Source: Desulfuromonadales bacterium | Lineage (GTDB): Bacteria > Desulfobacterota > Desulfuromonadia > Geobacterales > Pseudopelobacteraceae | NCBI GenBank assembly: GCA_016650295.1 | Contig: JAENWA010000079.1 | Coordinates: forward strand, 1 to 50,661 | Direction: 5' to 3' | Length of the DNA stretch: 50,661 nt | Shown here: in pieces, positions 41,645 to 48,988 of the stretch | Position numbering within the stretch: the first letter of the stretch is position 1 | Layout of the letters: every line of letters begins with the position of its first letter | Program-made: the position numbers and the translations under genes | The notes under the pieces: generated by a model | What the model was told of the DNA's origin: nothing | The model's database searches: none | What the model saw: only the letters and a program-made list of their open reading frames with translations

Positions 41645-42130
41645 CTATTTCTTCAAAATCTTAGCCTTCGCCTGTTCAAATTCGTCTTGGGTAATGGTTC
41701 CATTGTCCAGCAGTTTTTTCAGGTTTGTGAGCTGAATATAGGTTTGGTCTTCAAAACTGGCTGTGTTGGATTTTGCTAAACAGACGAACAGCAACTCCGC
41801 TCTTGGAAAATTTCCTAAAATGTGAGGCGGAACAGATGTCCTTTCTTGAAGTTTTTTCAATGACTTGCCCATGTTTTCACAGTACCTAAAAGCTTTCTGT
41901 ACGACCTCTTCACGACAAGTTTCAACGGAAATGAAACCTGTAGCTGCCTGTTGGTACACTCTATATTGTTCACTTCCTGTTGTATCTTCGTCCAGTACAG
42001 TGGTTTCTCCCTTGAAGACTGCATCGTCAAAAAACGACTTGCTATCTTTTGCGCGCAAAACAGATGAATTTTCCGCGCATCCGTTTACAAAAACGGATGA
42101 AAAAATCAGAAGAATAATTATTACTCTCAT
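41645..42130 (-). CDS. cassette-borne lipoprotein with C-terminal SHOCT domain
   Basis: A 161-residue protein with a lipoprotein signal (IIILLIFSSVFVNGC). It ends in a SHOCT-type short helical domain (YIQLTNLKKLLDNGTITQDEFEQAKAKILKK). The middle has ETCREEVVQKAFRYCENMGKSLKK with two cysteines. SHOCT domains are oligomerisation helices of unknown specific role. The gene lies between attC sites B (upstream) and A (downstream), so the unit of about 600 bp is a typical gene cassette. Confidence 0.78.
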   Translation of the reverse strand: MRVIIILLIFSSVFVNGCAENSSVLRAKDSKSFFDDAVFKGETTVLDEDTTGSEQYRVYQQAATGFISVETCREEVVQKAFRYCENMGKSLKKLQERTSVPPHILGNFPRAELLFVCLAKSNTASFEDQTYIQLTNLKKLLDNGTITQDEFEQAKAKILKK

Positions 42131-42169
42131 GTAGACCCTTTAAGAAGTATGATGTTCATTGATGTTATT

Positions 42170-42236
42170 TGCCAACGTAGTTTGAGCTCAAACCGCGGCC
42201 AGTCAGGGCCGTCGCGCCTGCAGCAAATTGTTAGCC
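42170..42236 (-). other. attC recombination site B
   Basis: Minus strand: GGCTAAC (R''), then a region with GCC/GGC-rich pairing (GCT...CGC...GGCC with GGCC...GCG...AGC), and R' GTTGGCA at 42170-42176. TTTGAGCTCAAA near R' is a perfect palindrome. At 67 bp it is a normal attC length. The stop codon of the DUF2971 gene (42231-42233) is inside R'', which is characteristic of cassettes. The L-box pairing is less regular than in sites A and C. Confidence 0.65.
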
Positions 42237-43136
42237 CGAGACGGGATTGAAATGGAGATCACGATCAAACCCGATTGAGACCCTTAAGACTGAAACGGAT
42301 GGATAGTTCCGAGACAATCGAACCAATTCCTCTGCGTCTGGTTCTGAGATCAGCGGGCCAAGATAGATAGCGGCTAGTTCTTTCCGGTTGAACGTGTAGT
42401 CCGTGTAGTGTCCGCTGTCTGATTCTCGCTTGAATGAAGATACTCTCCACTCCTTTTCGTATGACCAATCTGCGGCTTTGGTGTAGGCGGCGATATTCAT
42501 CATCTCGGAAACCGTATCCGCTGTGGTCTTCATCATCATTAGTTTCGCCCAACCATCAGCGGTATACAGGTCAGGCTTCTCAACCATATAAGTGACGGGC
42601 TGTGCACCTAGCCATGGGCTATCAAGTTCGTCGATACAACGAAACTCAAGTACAGCGCCCTGATACTTACATGCATAGTGGTACCACATCGCAATGTGAC
42701 TTGGACTTTCCGTTAGGCAAAGTATTCTATAATCAGGGATTAACTTACGCCATGTTTCTCTCAGTCCTTCCATGCTGTCTTCAGGCGGGCGGTGAGAAAC
42801 AGACATTTCCTGAAGGGCCTGCAGCATTTCAGATTTAACGTCGGCAGGTAGACCTCGCTTTGCTGCCTCAACAATCCTGCAGAGCTTGTCCGGTAGCCGT
42901 GACGTATCTTCAGGTGGATTATTGATGAGATCGGCAATTCTCCTAGAGTTGGCCTCAACAAAATCCCCTGGATTTAGACCAAAAGCTATTTCACGTGGCA
43001 CATCAAATGGGTCATTGAATATATTTGGAGAGCTCCATCTCAGCGTTCGATTTGCTAGCACGACTTTTGCCGTAGATTCAGGCATGTATTTGAAGAAGCT
43101 TTGCCTCTCGTGCTTTCGATATGGTGAACGCATCAT
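42231..43136 (-). CDS. cassette-borne DUF2971 protein
   Basis: A 301-residue protein with DUF2971 features: FFKYMPESTAKVVLANRTLRWSSPNIFNDPFDVPREI at the start, LCLTESPSHIAMWYHYACKYQGAVLEFRC in the middle, and WSYEKEWRV near the C-terminal third. DUF2971 proteins are common in integrons, islands and defence regions; function unknown. It lies between attC C and attC B, making a cassette of about 1.0 kb. The start may be either of two adjacent ATG codons. Confidence 0.85.
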   Translation of the reverse strand: MMRSPYRKHERQSFFKYMPESTAKVVLANRTLRWSSPNIFNDPFDVPREIAFGLNPGDFVEANSRRIADLINNPPEDTSRLPDKLCRIVEAAKRGLPADVKSEMLQALQEMSVSHRPPEDSMEGLRETWRKLIPDYRILCLTESPSHIAMWYHYACKYQGAVLEFRCIDELDSPWLGAQPVTYMVEKPDLYTADGWAKLMMMKTTADTVSEMMNIAAYTKAADWSYEKEWRVSSFKRESDSGHYTDYTFNRKELAAIYLGPLISEPDAEELVRLSRNYPSVSVLRVSIGFDRDLHFNPVSG

Positions 43137-43167
43137 TTACCTTTAGGAGCTAATAAGTTGTCTCGTC

Positions 43168-43229
43168 GACCAACGTGGTAAGGCACACCTGCGTAGCGAA
43201 GCGGAGACAGGTGCTGCCGTTAGTTATAC
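43168..43229 (-). other. attC recombination site C
   Basis: Minus strand: GTATAAC (R'', 43223-43229), spacer TAACG, L'' GCAGCACC (43210-43217), loop, L' GGTGTGC (43183-43189), spacer, R' GTTGGTC (43168-43174). L'' carries one extra G, and L' is identical to that in site A. The outer stem GGCA[G]CACCTG / CAGGTGTGCC pairs fully apart from the extra base. This is the clearest of the three sites. Confidence 0.8.
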
Positions 43230-43256
43230 CTTTCCTCTCTGTTTGGGGGTTAATCT

Positions 43257-43448
43257 ATGTACACCTATGAGATTAGTTATCAATACAATCTTGACGGTAA
43301 TGTCTGTAAGTCCTTACACAGGTTGGAAGCACCAGACAGCATTGTTGCTAAACAACTGTTTTGTGACACTTTTAAACATGCGCCAGTCAAAATAACAGAA
43401 ATTAAGAGCGTTTCGCGAAGTTTGGTTGAGAATCACAAGAGCCAATAA
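43257..43448 (+). CDS. small hypothetical protein, convergent in the cassette
   Basis: A 63-residue frame (MYTYEISYQYNLDGNVCKSLHRLEAPDSIVAKQLF...) with RBS GGGGGTT before the ATG. It runs opposite to the protease gene and overlaps its 3' end by 47 bp. It starts about 30 bp from attC C. Composition looks protein-like (strand-rich start), with no known family. It could be an oppositely oriented gene sharing a cassette. Confidence 0.5.
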   Translation: MYTYEISYQYNLDGNVCKSLHRLEAPDSIVAKQLFCDTFKHAPVKITEIKSVSRSLVENHKSQ

Positions 43449-44370
43449 AGTAAAAGTTGTGGCCCATGATGTCAGCTATCCTTGCTATATATTTAAGCGC
43501 AGCATAAATACTGTTTCCAAGTTGATATTCTTCGGAATCAGTTTTTATAACATTTTGTCCAAATATCTCGGTTGCGTCTGATTTGTCTATTACGAATCCA
43601 TGGTCTTTGTACGAATAAACAAGATCTCTGGCAATTTGAGAGGGCTTTTGAATTAAATTCGATTCGTGTAAATTCAGTAGTCGTTCAGCATATTGTGATG
43701 CTGACTCTGCTACACGTTCATAATAACCAAGATGTATTAATTGCAATGACATATTTAAATATTTTGCGAACATATCAGAGGCGTGTGGATGGGTTTTGAT
43801 GAGATCGGCTATGTGTTCAACAGATGCTTTCAATCCGAGTGCTGGCAGGTTGTCTATTTGCGGGTCTATTGGACCAAGTTCACTAAGACTGCCCATGTGT
43901 ATTTCATCTGCCGCACAACAAAGAAGCGTTGCAGCAGACTTGGCTTGGCGGGGGACAACTACAACAAATTTGCCATTACAGTATTGGCGACATAATTTTC
44001 CAATAAGATAGGCAGATGCAATGAGTCCTCCTGACGAATACAACACAAGAAGAAGCGGTAGATTGTCGGTGAATGTTCCGGCAGCAGAATAAATATTGTC
44101 AGCATCACTCTTGACCATCCTATTTTCATCATGAAGTATCAGTATGTTATATGAACTTGCTATGGGGTTATTTATGAACTGTTGTTTTAGATATTCACTG
44201 ATTAATTCGTTTCTTCGCTTCTCGGAGCCAGCCGGAGGGTCAGAACTTAAAGATGAAAACATTACGTCGATCAACTCACTCAGTTCAAATTTCTTCTCCG
44301 TTTCTGCTGCCGGCTTGTCTTTTTTGGGAGAGGTTTTTTTAGGTGCAGCCTCTTCGTTATTGTTAGTCAT
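43402..44370 (-). CDS. SDH-family Clp-fold serine proteinase
   Basis: The 322-residue protein starts with a lysine-rich low-complexity stretch (KKTSPKKDKPAAETEKK). A Clp/crotonase-fold domain of the serine dehydrogenase proteinase family (PF01972) follows: YNILILHDENRMVKSDADNIYSA, LLLVLYSSGGLIASAYLIGKLC, and the nucleophile loop VVVVPRQAKSAATLLCCAADEIHMGSLSELGPIDPQI. The serine in KSAAT is the expected nucleophile. Role unknown in bacteria; some occur in phage or defence regions. The gene sits upstream of attC C and may belong to its cassette. Confidence 0.85.
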   Translation of the reverse strand: MTNNNEEAAPKKTSPKKDKPAAETEKKFELSELIDVMFSSLSSDPPAGSEKRRNELISEYLKQQFINNPIASSYNILILHDENRMVKSDADNIYSAAGTFTDNLPLLLVLYSSGGLIASAYLIGKLCRQYCNGKFVVVVPRQAKSAATLLCCAADEIHMGSLSELGPIDPQIDNLPALGLKASVEHIADLIKTHPHASDMFAKYLNMSLQLIHLGYYERVAESASQYAERLLNLHESNLIQKPSQIARDLVYSYKDHGFVIDKSDATEIFGQNVIKTDSEEYQLGNSIYAALKYIARIADIMGHNFYFIGSCDSQPNFAKRS

Positions 44371-44529
44371 TTATTGCCTCCTTTTCTTGGTGGTATAACT
44401 CGTATTTGACCTGAATTCCGGTCATCCACCCACCAATGCTTCAAATAAAAATCCATCACCGCACTTACAATCACGTATCCAACTGAATTTGAAAGAAACT
44501 AAATTTCGAATTCCATTCCATTTCACACG

Positions 44530-44632
44530 TTGACCGGTTTTCCGGCCAACATTCCGCTTTCTGATCCTGATATGCTTCAACCAAAAAGCGGAGCATCGGG
44601 GAGTGGAATCTGTTTAAGAATTTTCATCAAGT
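44530..44632. repeat. nested inverted repeats in a gene-free gap
   Basis: The 416-bp gap 44371-44786 has no gene. GTTGACCGG/CCGGCCAAC form a hairpin near 44534-44555, and CCGCTTT/AAAGCGG and ATTCCA/TGGAAT bracket further nested pairs. This may be a degraded insertion element end. Confidence 0.4.
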
Positions 44633-44675
44633 CGGACTATATTCCTGTTTAGATAGGCTGTCAAAGGAGATGACA

Positions 44676-44750
44676 TGAATGAATGATGAGAGATGAGAGA
44701 CAAAGGTTGAAGGTTGAAGGTTGAGGGATGAGAGATGAGGGTTGAGTGGG
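44676..44750. repeat. heptamer-type purine repeats
   Basis: Short tandem units of the type GATGAGA and GGTTGAA (for example GGTTGAAGGTTGAAGGTTGA from 44705). Similar in kind to the array at 23744-23827. Confidence 0.65.
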
Positions 44751-44786
44751 GGAAACCCCAGCGGCCAGATGGGCTGTTATGTTCTG

Positions 44787-45050
44787 CTACTCATAGTGCG
44801 TCCACATCCGGAGAACTTTAACGGTCTTTATATCTTCCAGAACCTGATAAACCAGCCGATGCTGAATATTGATCCGTCGGGAATATGCGCCTGACAGATC
44901 ACCCACAAGCTTCTCGTATGGCGGGGGATTTTTGAAGGGATTTTCTTTCAGAAGCTCCAGAAGGCGCTCGGCCTGCGGTTTCAGCCCGGAGTGCGCGATC
45001 TTTTTTGCGTCTTTTTGTGCCTGTTTGGTAAAAACAAGGTGCCAGCTCAC
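44787..45050 (-). CDS. YoeB/Txe-type mRNA interferase toxin
   Basis: The 87-residue toxin starts at GTG 45050, which overlaps the antitoxin stop (GTGA). The sequence WHLVFTKQAQKDAKKIAHSGLKPQAERLLELL, NPFKNPPPYEKLVGDLSGAYSRRINIQHRLVYQV and the C-terminal WTHYE match YoeB/Txe RNases (HY near the end, E-R-H active site). It cleaves ribosome-bound mRNA in the family. It is the second gene of a phd/yefM-type module. The longer frame reaching 45161 overlaps the antitoxin and is not coding. Confidence 0.92.
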   Translation of the reverse strand: MSWHLVFTKQAQKDAKKIAHSGLKPQAERLLELLKENPFKNPPPYEKLVGDLSGAYSRRINIQHRLVYQVLEDIKTVKVLRMWTHYE

Positions 45051-45289
45051 CAGCCAGGCTCCTCGCTGCACTCTTCCAGCGGGGTTGTAAGACCTTTCCG
45101 GATGGATTCCCGCATGCCGGGTATTGAGGTGAGATACAAGGATTCCTGAATGGCGCGCCAATCATCTTCAGAAATGAGAACCGCCGAGTTCCGTTTGCCG
45201 ACAATCTGAATCGGATCATGTGATAATGCAACATCATCTACAAGGTTATACAGGGTTTTTCTTGCTTCCGTTGCTGTGAGCGTTGTCAT
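45047..45289 (-). CDS. Phd/YefM-type antitoxin
   Basis: An 80-residue antitoxin with the N-terminal Phd/YefM fold (TATEARKTLYNLVDDVALSHDPIQIVGKRNSAVLISEDDWRAIQESLYL). The C-terminus (EECSEEPGW) would bind the toxin. It overlaps the toxin start by four bases. Upstream, two copies of CGTACGAT are spaced by four bases and cover the promoter, a likely autoregulatory operator. Confidence 0.92.
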   Translation of the reverse strand: MTTLTATEARKTLYNLVDDVALSHDPIQIVGKRNSAVLISEDDWRAIQESLYLTSIPGMRESIRKGLTTPLEECSEEPGW

Positions 45290-45305
45290 GTTGACCCACC
45301 TCCAT

Positions 45306-45346
45306 ATCGTACGTCAAATCGTACGCTGACAAGCTCTTTTAGTCAA
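45306..45346 (-). promoter_or_regulatory. promoter and operator of the yefM-yoeB-type module
   Basis: Minus strand: TTGACT, 17-nt spacer, TACGAT (45319-45324). Direct repeats of CGTACGAT at 45318-45325 and 45306-45313, four bases apart, overlap -10 and the start region. Confidence 0.6.
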
Positions 45347-45362
45347 ATCTTTTTGCTTCAGA

Positions 45363-45391
45363 TTGACATTACACAGCATGATGTGTAAACA
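45363..45391 (+). promoter_or_regulatory. vapBC promoter and operator
   Basis: TTGACA (45363-45368), 17-nt spacer, TAAACA (45386-45391). The dyad TTACACA-N6-TGTGTAA (45369-45388) fills the spacer and is a likely VapB-binding site. Confidence 0.65.
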
Positions 45392-45413
45392 TTTGTGTAA
45401 ATGGAGGTGTCTC

Positions 45414-45611
45414 ATGGCAACAAATCTGGCTATTGACGACAAACTGCTCGAAGAAGCCCGCATTGTCGGCAAACATGCGACCAAAAAGGGTGTTGTTAAT
45501 GAAGCGCTTACCGAGTACGTTCAGCGCCGTAAACAAGCCGAAATCATTAACCTGTTTAACTCGATAGAGTATGATTCCGACTATGACTATAAAGTACAGC
45601 GTAATAAATAA
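45414..45611 (+). CDS. vapB: VapB-type antitoxin
   Basis: A 65-residue antitoxin of the ribbon-helix-helix VapB group (MATNLAIDDKLLEEARIVGKHATKKGVVNEALTEYVQRRKQAEIINLF). ATG 45414 is preceded by GGAGG; the earlier in-frame start lies in the promoter. The toxin gene starts directly after its stop codon. The dyad in the promoter is the probable autoregulatory site. Confidence 0.9.
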   Translation: MATNLAIDDKLLEEARIVGKHATKKGVVNEALTEYVQRRKQAEIINLFNSIEYDSDYDYKVQRNK

Positions 45612-46028
45612 GTGAAAGTCCTTGTTGACACATCCGTATGGTCCATGGCGCTACGACGCAACCAACCTGCTGACAGCCCGGTGGTAACTGAATTAATCGA
45701 GCTGATCAGAGAGGTGCGTAGCCAGATGATCGGCCCGGTACGTCAGGAACTCCTCTCCGGAATCAAAAACCAGGTACAGTTCCGGAAACTGCGTAATCAC
45801 CTTCGGGCTTTCCCCGACCTTGAAGTAACAAGCAGCGATTACGAGTCAGCAGCTGTTTTCTTCAATCTCTGTCGTGGAAAGGGGATTCAAGGGTCAAATA
45901 CAGACTTTTTGATCTGCGCCATATCTGTGCGCCACAAAATCCCCATATTCACCACGGATGAAGATTTTACGCTGTTTCAGCCTCACCTGCCGATAATGCT
46001 CCATCGCCCCCGAACCGTAACGACTTGA
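45612..46028 (+). CDS. vapC: VapC-type PIN-domain ribonuclease toxin
   Basis: The 138-residue PIN-domain protein starts with GTG at 45612, the base after the antitoxin stop. The acidic quartet is visible: D6 in KVLVDTSVWS, glutamate in GPVRQELLSGI, aspartate in GSNTDFLICA and aspartate in IFTTDEDF. VapC toxins cleave specific RNAs, often tRNAs. Complete in length. This is the second toxin-antitoxin pair in 2 kb. Confidence 0.93.
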   Translation: MKVLVDTSVWSMALRRNQPADSPVVTELIELIREVRSQMIGPVRQELLSGIKNQVQFRKLRNHLRAFPDLEVTSSDYESAAVFFNLCRGKGIQGSNTDFLICAISVRHKIPIFTTDEDFTLFQPHLPIMLHRPRTVTT

Positions 46029-46058
46029 CCCTTTCCAACGCAGCTTGTCAATTTTCTC

Positions 46059-46445
46059 TCAAACCAGGATTACCGTATCGCTGTAGGCAGCAATTATCTT
46101 GTCATGGGTAAGCAGGTGCATCGGTTCGTACAACGCCTGGGCCACCAGCATACGATCAAAAGGATCAGCGTGGAGGGCAGGGAGTTTCTCGACAAACGCT
46201 GCATGATCTGTGCTGATGTCTAGCGTCAGGTAACCGGCCTGGGCAAAAAACCCGGCGGCCTCACTCCCCGAAACAGGCATGTTTCCCCGTCCCAGACTGT
46301 GTTTGATGGATATCTCCCAGATCGAAGCGGCGCTGACATATACCTCGTTTTTTGGAGCAAGGATATATCGACGCGCCTCTGCCGAAAGCGCGGGGCTGTC
46401 GGTAATAGCCCACAAGGCAATATGGGTATCAAGCAGCAGCCTCAT
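46059..46445 (-). CDS. PIN-domain ribonuclease toxin paired with a Phd-type antitoxin
   Basis: A 128-residue PIN-domain protein (MRLLLDTHIALWAITDSPALS, VYVSAASIWEISIKHSLG, HADPFDRMLVAQALYEPM, LLTHDKIIAAYS), with the acidic residues D6, E, D and D in the expected places. It overlaps the upstream antitoxin by ATGA. It belongs to the VapC subgroup that pairs with Phd antitoxins. It is convergent with the vapBC pair above, only 30 bp apart. Confidence 0.92.
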   Translation of the reverse strand: MRLLLDTHIALWAITDSPALSAEARRYILAPKNEVYVSAASIWEISIKHSLGRGNMPVSGSEAAGFFAQAGYLTLDISTDHAAFVEKLPALHADPFDRMLVAQALYEPMHLLTHDKIIAAYSDTVILV

Positions 46446-46687
46446 ACCGCATCCCCTGCGAACATCCGGACAATCAACTCGTTGGACTCGTCAATGCTGT
46501 CCGGCACGACAAAGAGTCCTTTGGCGACTCCTATCCGCTGTTGTGCCGGTTGACGGGCGATACTGACAAGCTTGGCAACGGACGTTCCATGACGGGAGAT
46601 GACGACCTCTTTTTCCCGGCCGCTTTCTACCGCTTCAACCAGCTTTGACAGGGTTGTTTTAGCCTGAAACATACTAACCGGCTGCAT
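46442..46687 (-). CDS. Phd/YefM-type antitoxin
   Basis: An 81-residue antitoxin (MQPVSMFQAKTTLSKLVEAVESGREKEVVISRHGTSVAKLVSI), the Phd/YefM fold in which the short helix and strand precede the toxin-binding tail. It overlaps the PIN toxin by four bases. A+T-rich repeats of AATAATAATT type lie upstream over the likely promoter. Confidence 0.9.
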   Translation of the reverse strand: MQPVSMFQAKTTLSKLVEAVESGREKEVVISRHGTSVAKLVSIARQPAQQRIGVAKGLFVVPDSIDESNELIVRMFAGDAV

Positions 46688-46801
46688 ATGTCTGACCTCC
46701 AGTTCAGTAATTATTATGGTTTATTCTAGCTAAATTATTATTGGATGTAAAGGGTGAGAAAACTGGGGGGTATATGATTTTGCAACCTCACGATAGATCA
46801 C

Positions 46802-47683
46802 TCAGATTGCGGCCCCATCGGATACCAGGCCGTTTTCCAGCGCATACAGCCGGTCGGCCCACTCATGAGCCCATTCCCGGATTCTTTCAGGCGACATGGC
46901 GCTGGGCTGTCTGCCGGCAACTGTTGACTGGGCAACATCCACGATCTGGTTGGCCAGCCTCCGGTAAAAGTAGGACTGGTTGGAGAGCGGGGAGGCCTCG
47001 ATGACCGTCTTTCCGTACAGTTCACACTGCCGCACCATCAGCGAACGGGGCACCCGCCCCAGGACACGCGTGGAGGTGTTATGGGCAAAATCGGCAAAGA
47101 ACGAATCCTCGAACGAGCTGCTGACGCCATTGGGGATCAGGCCGCCGAAGGGAATCGGAGTCCGTGCATCCCCGAAGCGCTCCAATGATTCAAATATGCT
47201 GTTGGCTGCGGACAGCGACATGTAATCTGCGCTGGTAACGATGAATATCCGTGTGGCTCCCAGTCCGTTCAGTATCTCATAGTAGGCTGCAAAGCTGCTT
47301 TCACCCGAGATGTCATGGAGAACATAATCCGCCGGTACACTCTCAAAGATCCGTTCCTGTTCAATCGCGTCAAAGATCCGCCGCAGCCCTTCAGACGTGG
47401 AAAGACCGGGTTGATTATCAGGTGCACCGAATTCCACTGTTGCGATGCCTTTGAATCCGCGCTGCACGGCATTATCCGGGGATATACGTCCATCCCCGCG
47501 CAGCAGGTCGCTGATCGACGGCACGGGCAAGCCACCATGGAGTGTACTGCAGGAATCAGACACGGGGCCGCAGCCGACTTGCATGATCCGGAAACCCGCT
47601 TCAGTCAGTGCCGCGCTGACATTGGAGATCAGCGTTGATGTGCCGACTCCGCCCTTGCCGTAGAACAGGATATGTTCCTTCAT
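46802..47683 (-). CDS. NifH/BchL-like ATPase lacking P-loop lysine and cluster cysteines
   Basis: A 293-residue protein that aligns end to end with nitrogenase iron protein. ILFYGKGGVGTSTLISNVSAAL matches the NifH P-loop GKGGIGKST with the key lysine changed to threonine. VGCGPVSDS matches VGCDPKADST. The stretch VEFGAPDNQPGLSTSEG matches the first cluster-cysteine region but has no cysteine, and DYVLHDISGESSFAAYY matches DVVCGG with serine in place of the cysteine. So ATP hydrolysis and the [4Fe-4S] bridge both look lost. It has its own RBS and is separated from cysK by a terminator. Role unknown. Confidence 0.8.
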   Translation of the reverse strand: MKEHILFYGKGGVGTSTLISNVSAALTEAGFRIMQVGCGPVSDSCSTLHGGLPVPSISDLLRGDGRISPDNAVQRGFKGIATVEFGAPDNQPGLSTSEGLRRIFDAIEQERIFESVPADYVLHDISGESSFAAYYEILNGLGATRIFIVTSADYMSLSAANSIFESLERFGDARTPIPFGGLIPNGVSSSFEDSFFADFAHNTSTRVLGRVPRSLMVRQCELYGKTVIEASPLSNQSYFYRRLANQIVDVAQSTVAGRQPSAMSPERIREWAHEWADRLYALENGLVSDGAAI

Positions 47684-47705
47684 GGTGATCCTTTTTGCTG
47701 ACGAT

Positions 47706-47748
47706 AAAAAAAGGCCGGAGCGATCCCTGTCGGGTATCTGCTCCGGCC
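47706..47748 (-). terminator. terminator after the cysK-yezD unit
   Basis: GGCCGGAGC (47713-47721) pairs perfectly with GCTCCGGCC (47740-47748), with a run of T on the minus strand (47706-47712). It ends the leftward cysK-yezD transcript and lies just ahead of the NifH-like gene. Confidence 0.85.
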
Positions 47749-47793
47749 TCCGGTGTTTCCGGTCAGCTCGGTTTTATCTTCTATACGGAAAGT

Positions 47794-47970
47794 TTAAATG
47801 CCGCTTCCGTCGATATGTCCGTCCCTGTTCAGGCGGATCTTCTCACTCTTGTCCACCTGTATGACCCGACCATCCTGCACAACCAGGGTAACTGCTCCGA
47901 AACGGATTGATTTGAGCGCCTCACGTATCAACCGTTCCAGATCCCTGTTCCAGGGATCTGGCTGCGGCAT
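47794..47970 (-). CDS. yezD: YezD-family (DUF2292) small protein
   Basis: A 58-residue protein. LERLIREALKSIRFGAVTLV followed by VQDGRVIQVDKSEKIRL is the YezD/DUF2292 signature. The ATG overlaps the cysK stop by one base (TGATG). YezD-like genes accompany sulfur assimilation operons in many bacteria, though the biochemical role is unknown. Its presence behind cysK supports placing this unit in the same regulon. Confidence 0.85.
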   Translation of the reverse strand: MPQPDPWNRDLERLIREALKSIRFGAVTLVVQDGRVIQVDKSEKIRLNRDGHIDGSGI

Positions 47971-48923
47971 CAGATCCCCTCGAACAGTGCCGTCGAAAGA
48001 TAGCGCTCGGCACCATCCGGCAGTATGACCACAATCGTCTTACCCGCAAATTCATCCAACTGGGCAAGTCTGACTGCGGCTGCCACTGCGGCGCCGCAGG
48101 AGATGCCTACCAGCAGACCTTCTTCCTTGGCCAGGCGTTTGGCAAACTCGATGGCCTCGTCGCTGGTGACCTGCTCGACCCGGTCCACGACCGAGAGGTC
48201 GAGCGTGTCGGGGATAAAACCGGCGCCGATACCCTGGATCTTGTGCGGTGCGGGTTTGATCTCCTGGCCGGCCAGTTTCTGGCTGATGACCGGGCTTTCT
48301 TTCGGCTCGACCGCTACGGCGATGATGTTCTTGCCCTTGGTGTTCTTGATGTAGCGCGAGATGCCGGTGATGGTGCCGCCGGTGCCCACCCCCGCCACCA
48401 GGACGTCGATGCCGCCGTCGGTGTCATTCCAGATCTCGGGACCGGTGGTCTTTTCGTGAATCTCCGGATTGGCCGGGTTTTTGAACTGCTGGGGCAGGAA
48501 CCATTTCTGCGGATCGGAGGCAGCGATCTCTTCGGCCCGGTTGATAGCCCCTTTCATCCCTTCGGAGCCGGGGGTCAGGATCAGGTTGGCGCCCAGAGCG
48601 GCTAGTACCCGGCGGCGCTCAATGCTCATGGTCTCCGGCATGGTCAGGGTCAGCTTGTAGCCGCGGGCGGCGGCCACATAAGCCAGGGCGATGCCGGTAT
48701 TGCCGGAGGTCGGTTCAATGATCTCGACACCCGGTTTGAGGATGCCGCGCTTTTCCGCATCCCAGATCATATTGGCGCCGATGCGGCACTTGACCGAATA
48801 GGCCGGGTTACGCCCCTCAACTTTAACCAGGATGGTCGCCTTGGAGTCTCCAACGACATGGTTGAGTTTGATCAGCGGGGTGTTGCCGATGGACTGGGAG
48901 TTATCTGCATAAACCTTGCTCAT
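47970..48923 (-). CDS. cysK: cysteine synthase A (O-acetylserine sulfhydrylase)
   Basis: The 317-residue PLP enzyme has [33 protein letters not shown] (PLP lysine in SVKCR), [39 protein letters not shown] and [15 protein letters not shown]. Length is standard for CysK. It makes cysteine from O-acetylserine and sulfide. It is coupled to the small YezD gene and preceded by an Rrf2-type box over the probable -10 region, indicating repression when cysteine is sufficient. No cysE lies nearby. Confidence 0.95.
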   Translation of the reverse strand: MSKVYADNSQSIGNTPLIKLNHVVGDSKATILVKVEGRNPAYSVKCRIGANMIWDAEKRGILKPGVEIIEPTSGNTGIALAYVAAARGYKLTLTMPETMSIERRRVLAALGANLILTPGSEGMKGAINRAEEIAASDPQKWFLPQQFKNPANPEIHEKTTGPEIWNDTDGGIDVLVAGVGTGGTITGISRYIKNTKGKNIIAVAVEPKESPVISQKLAGQEIKPAPHKIQGIGAGFIPDTLDLSVVDRVEQVTSDEAIEFAKRLAKEEGLLVGISCGAAVAAAVRLAQLDEFAGKTIVVILPDGAERYLSTALFEGI

Positions 48924-48953
48924 AAATTCTCTCCTTTCGGTGCCGCTTGTTAT

Positions 48954-48972
48954 GTCTATAGAATTAATAGAC
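48954..48972. promoter_or_regulatory. Rrf2-type box in the cysK promoter
   Basis: GTCTATAGAATTAATAGAC has six-base arms (GTCTAT/ATAGAC) and the shared CTATAG-N6-ATAG core. On the minus strand a weak promoter TTGGTA-N17-TATAGA places the box over -10. Confidence 0.65.
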
Positions 48973-48988
48973 TAAAATACCAAAAAAA

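Noticed and set aside
46802-47683. Nitrogenase iron protein (functional NifH)
   Set aside because: P-loop lysine and both cluster cysteines are absent, and no nif genes are nearby.
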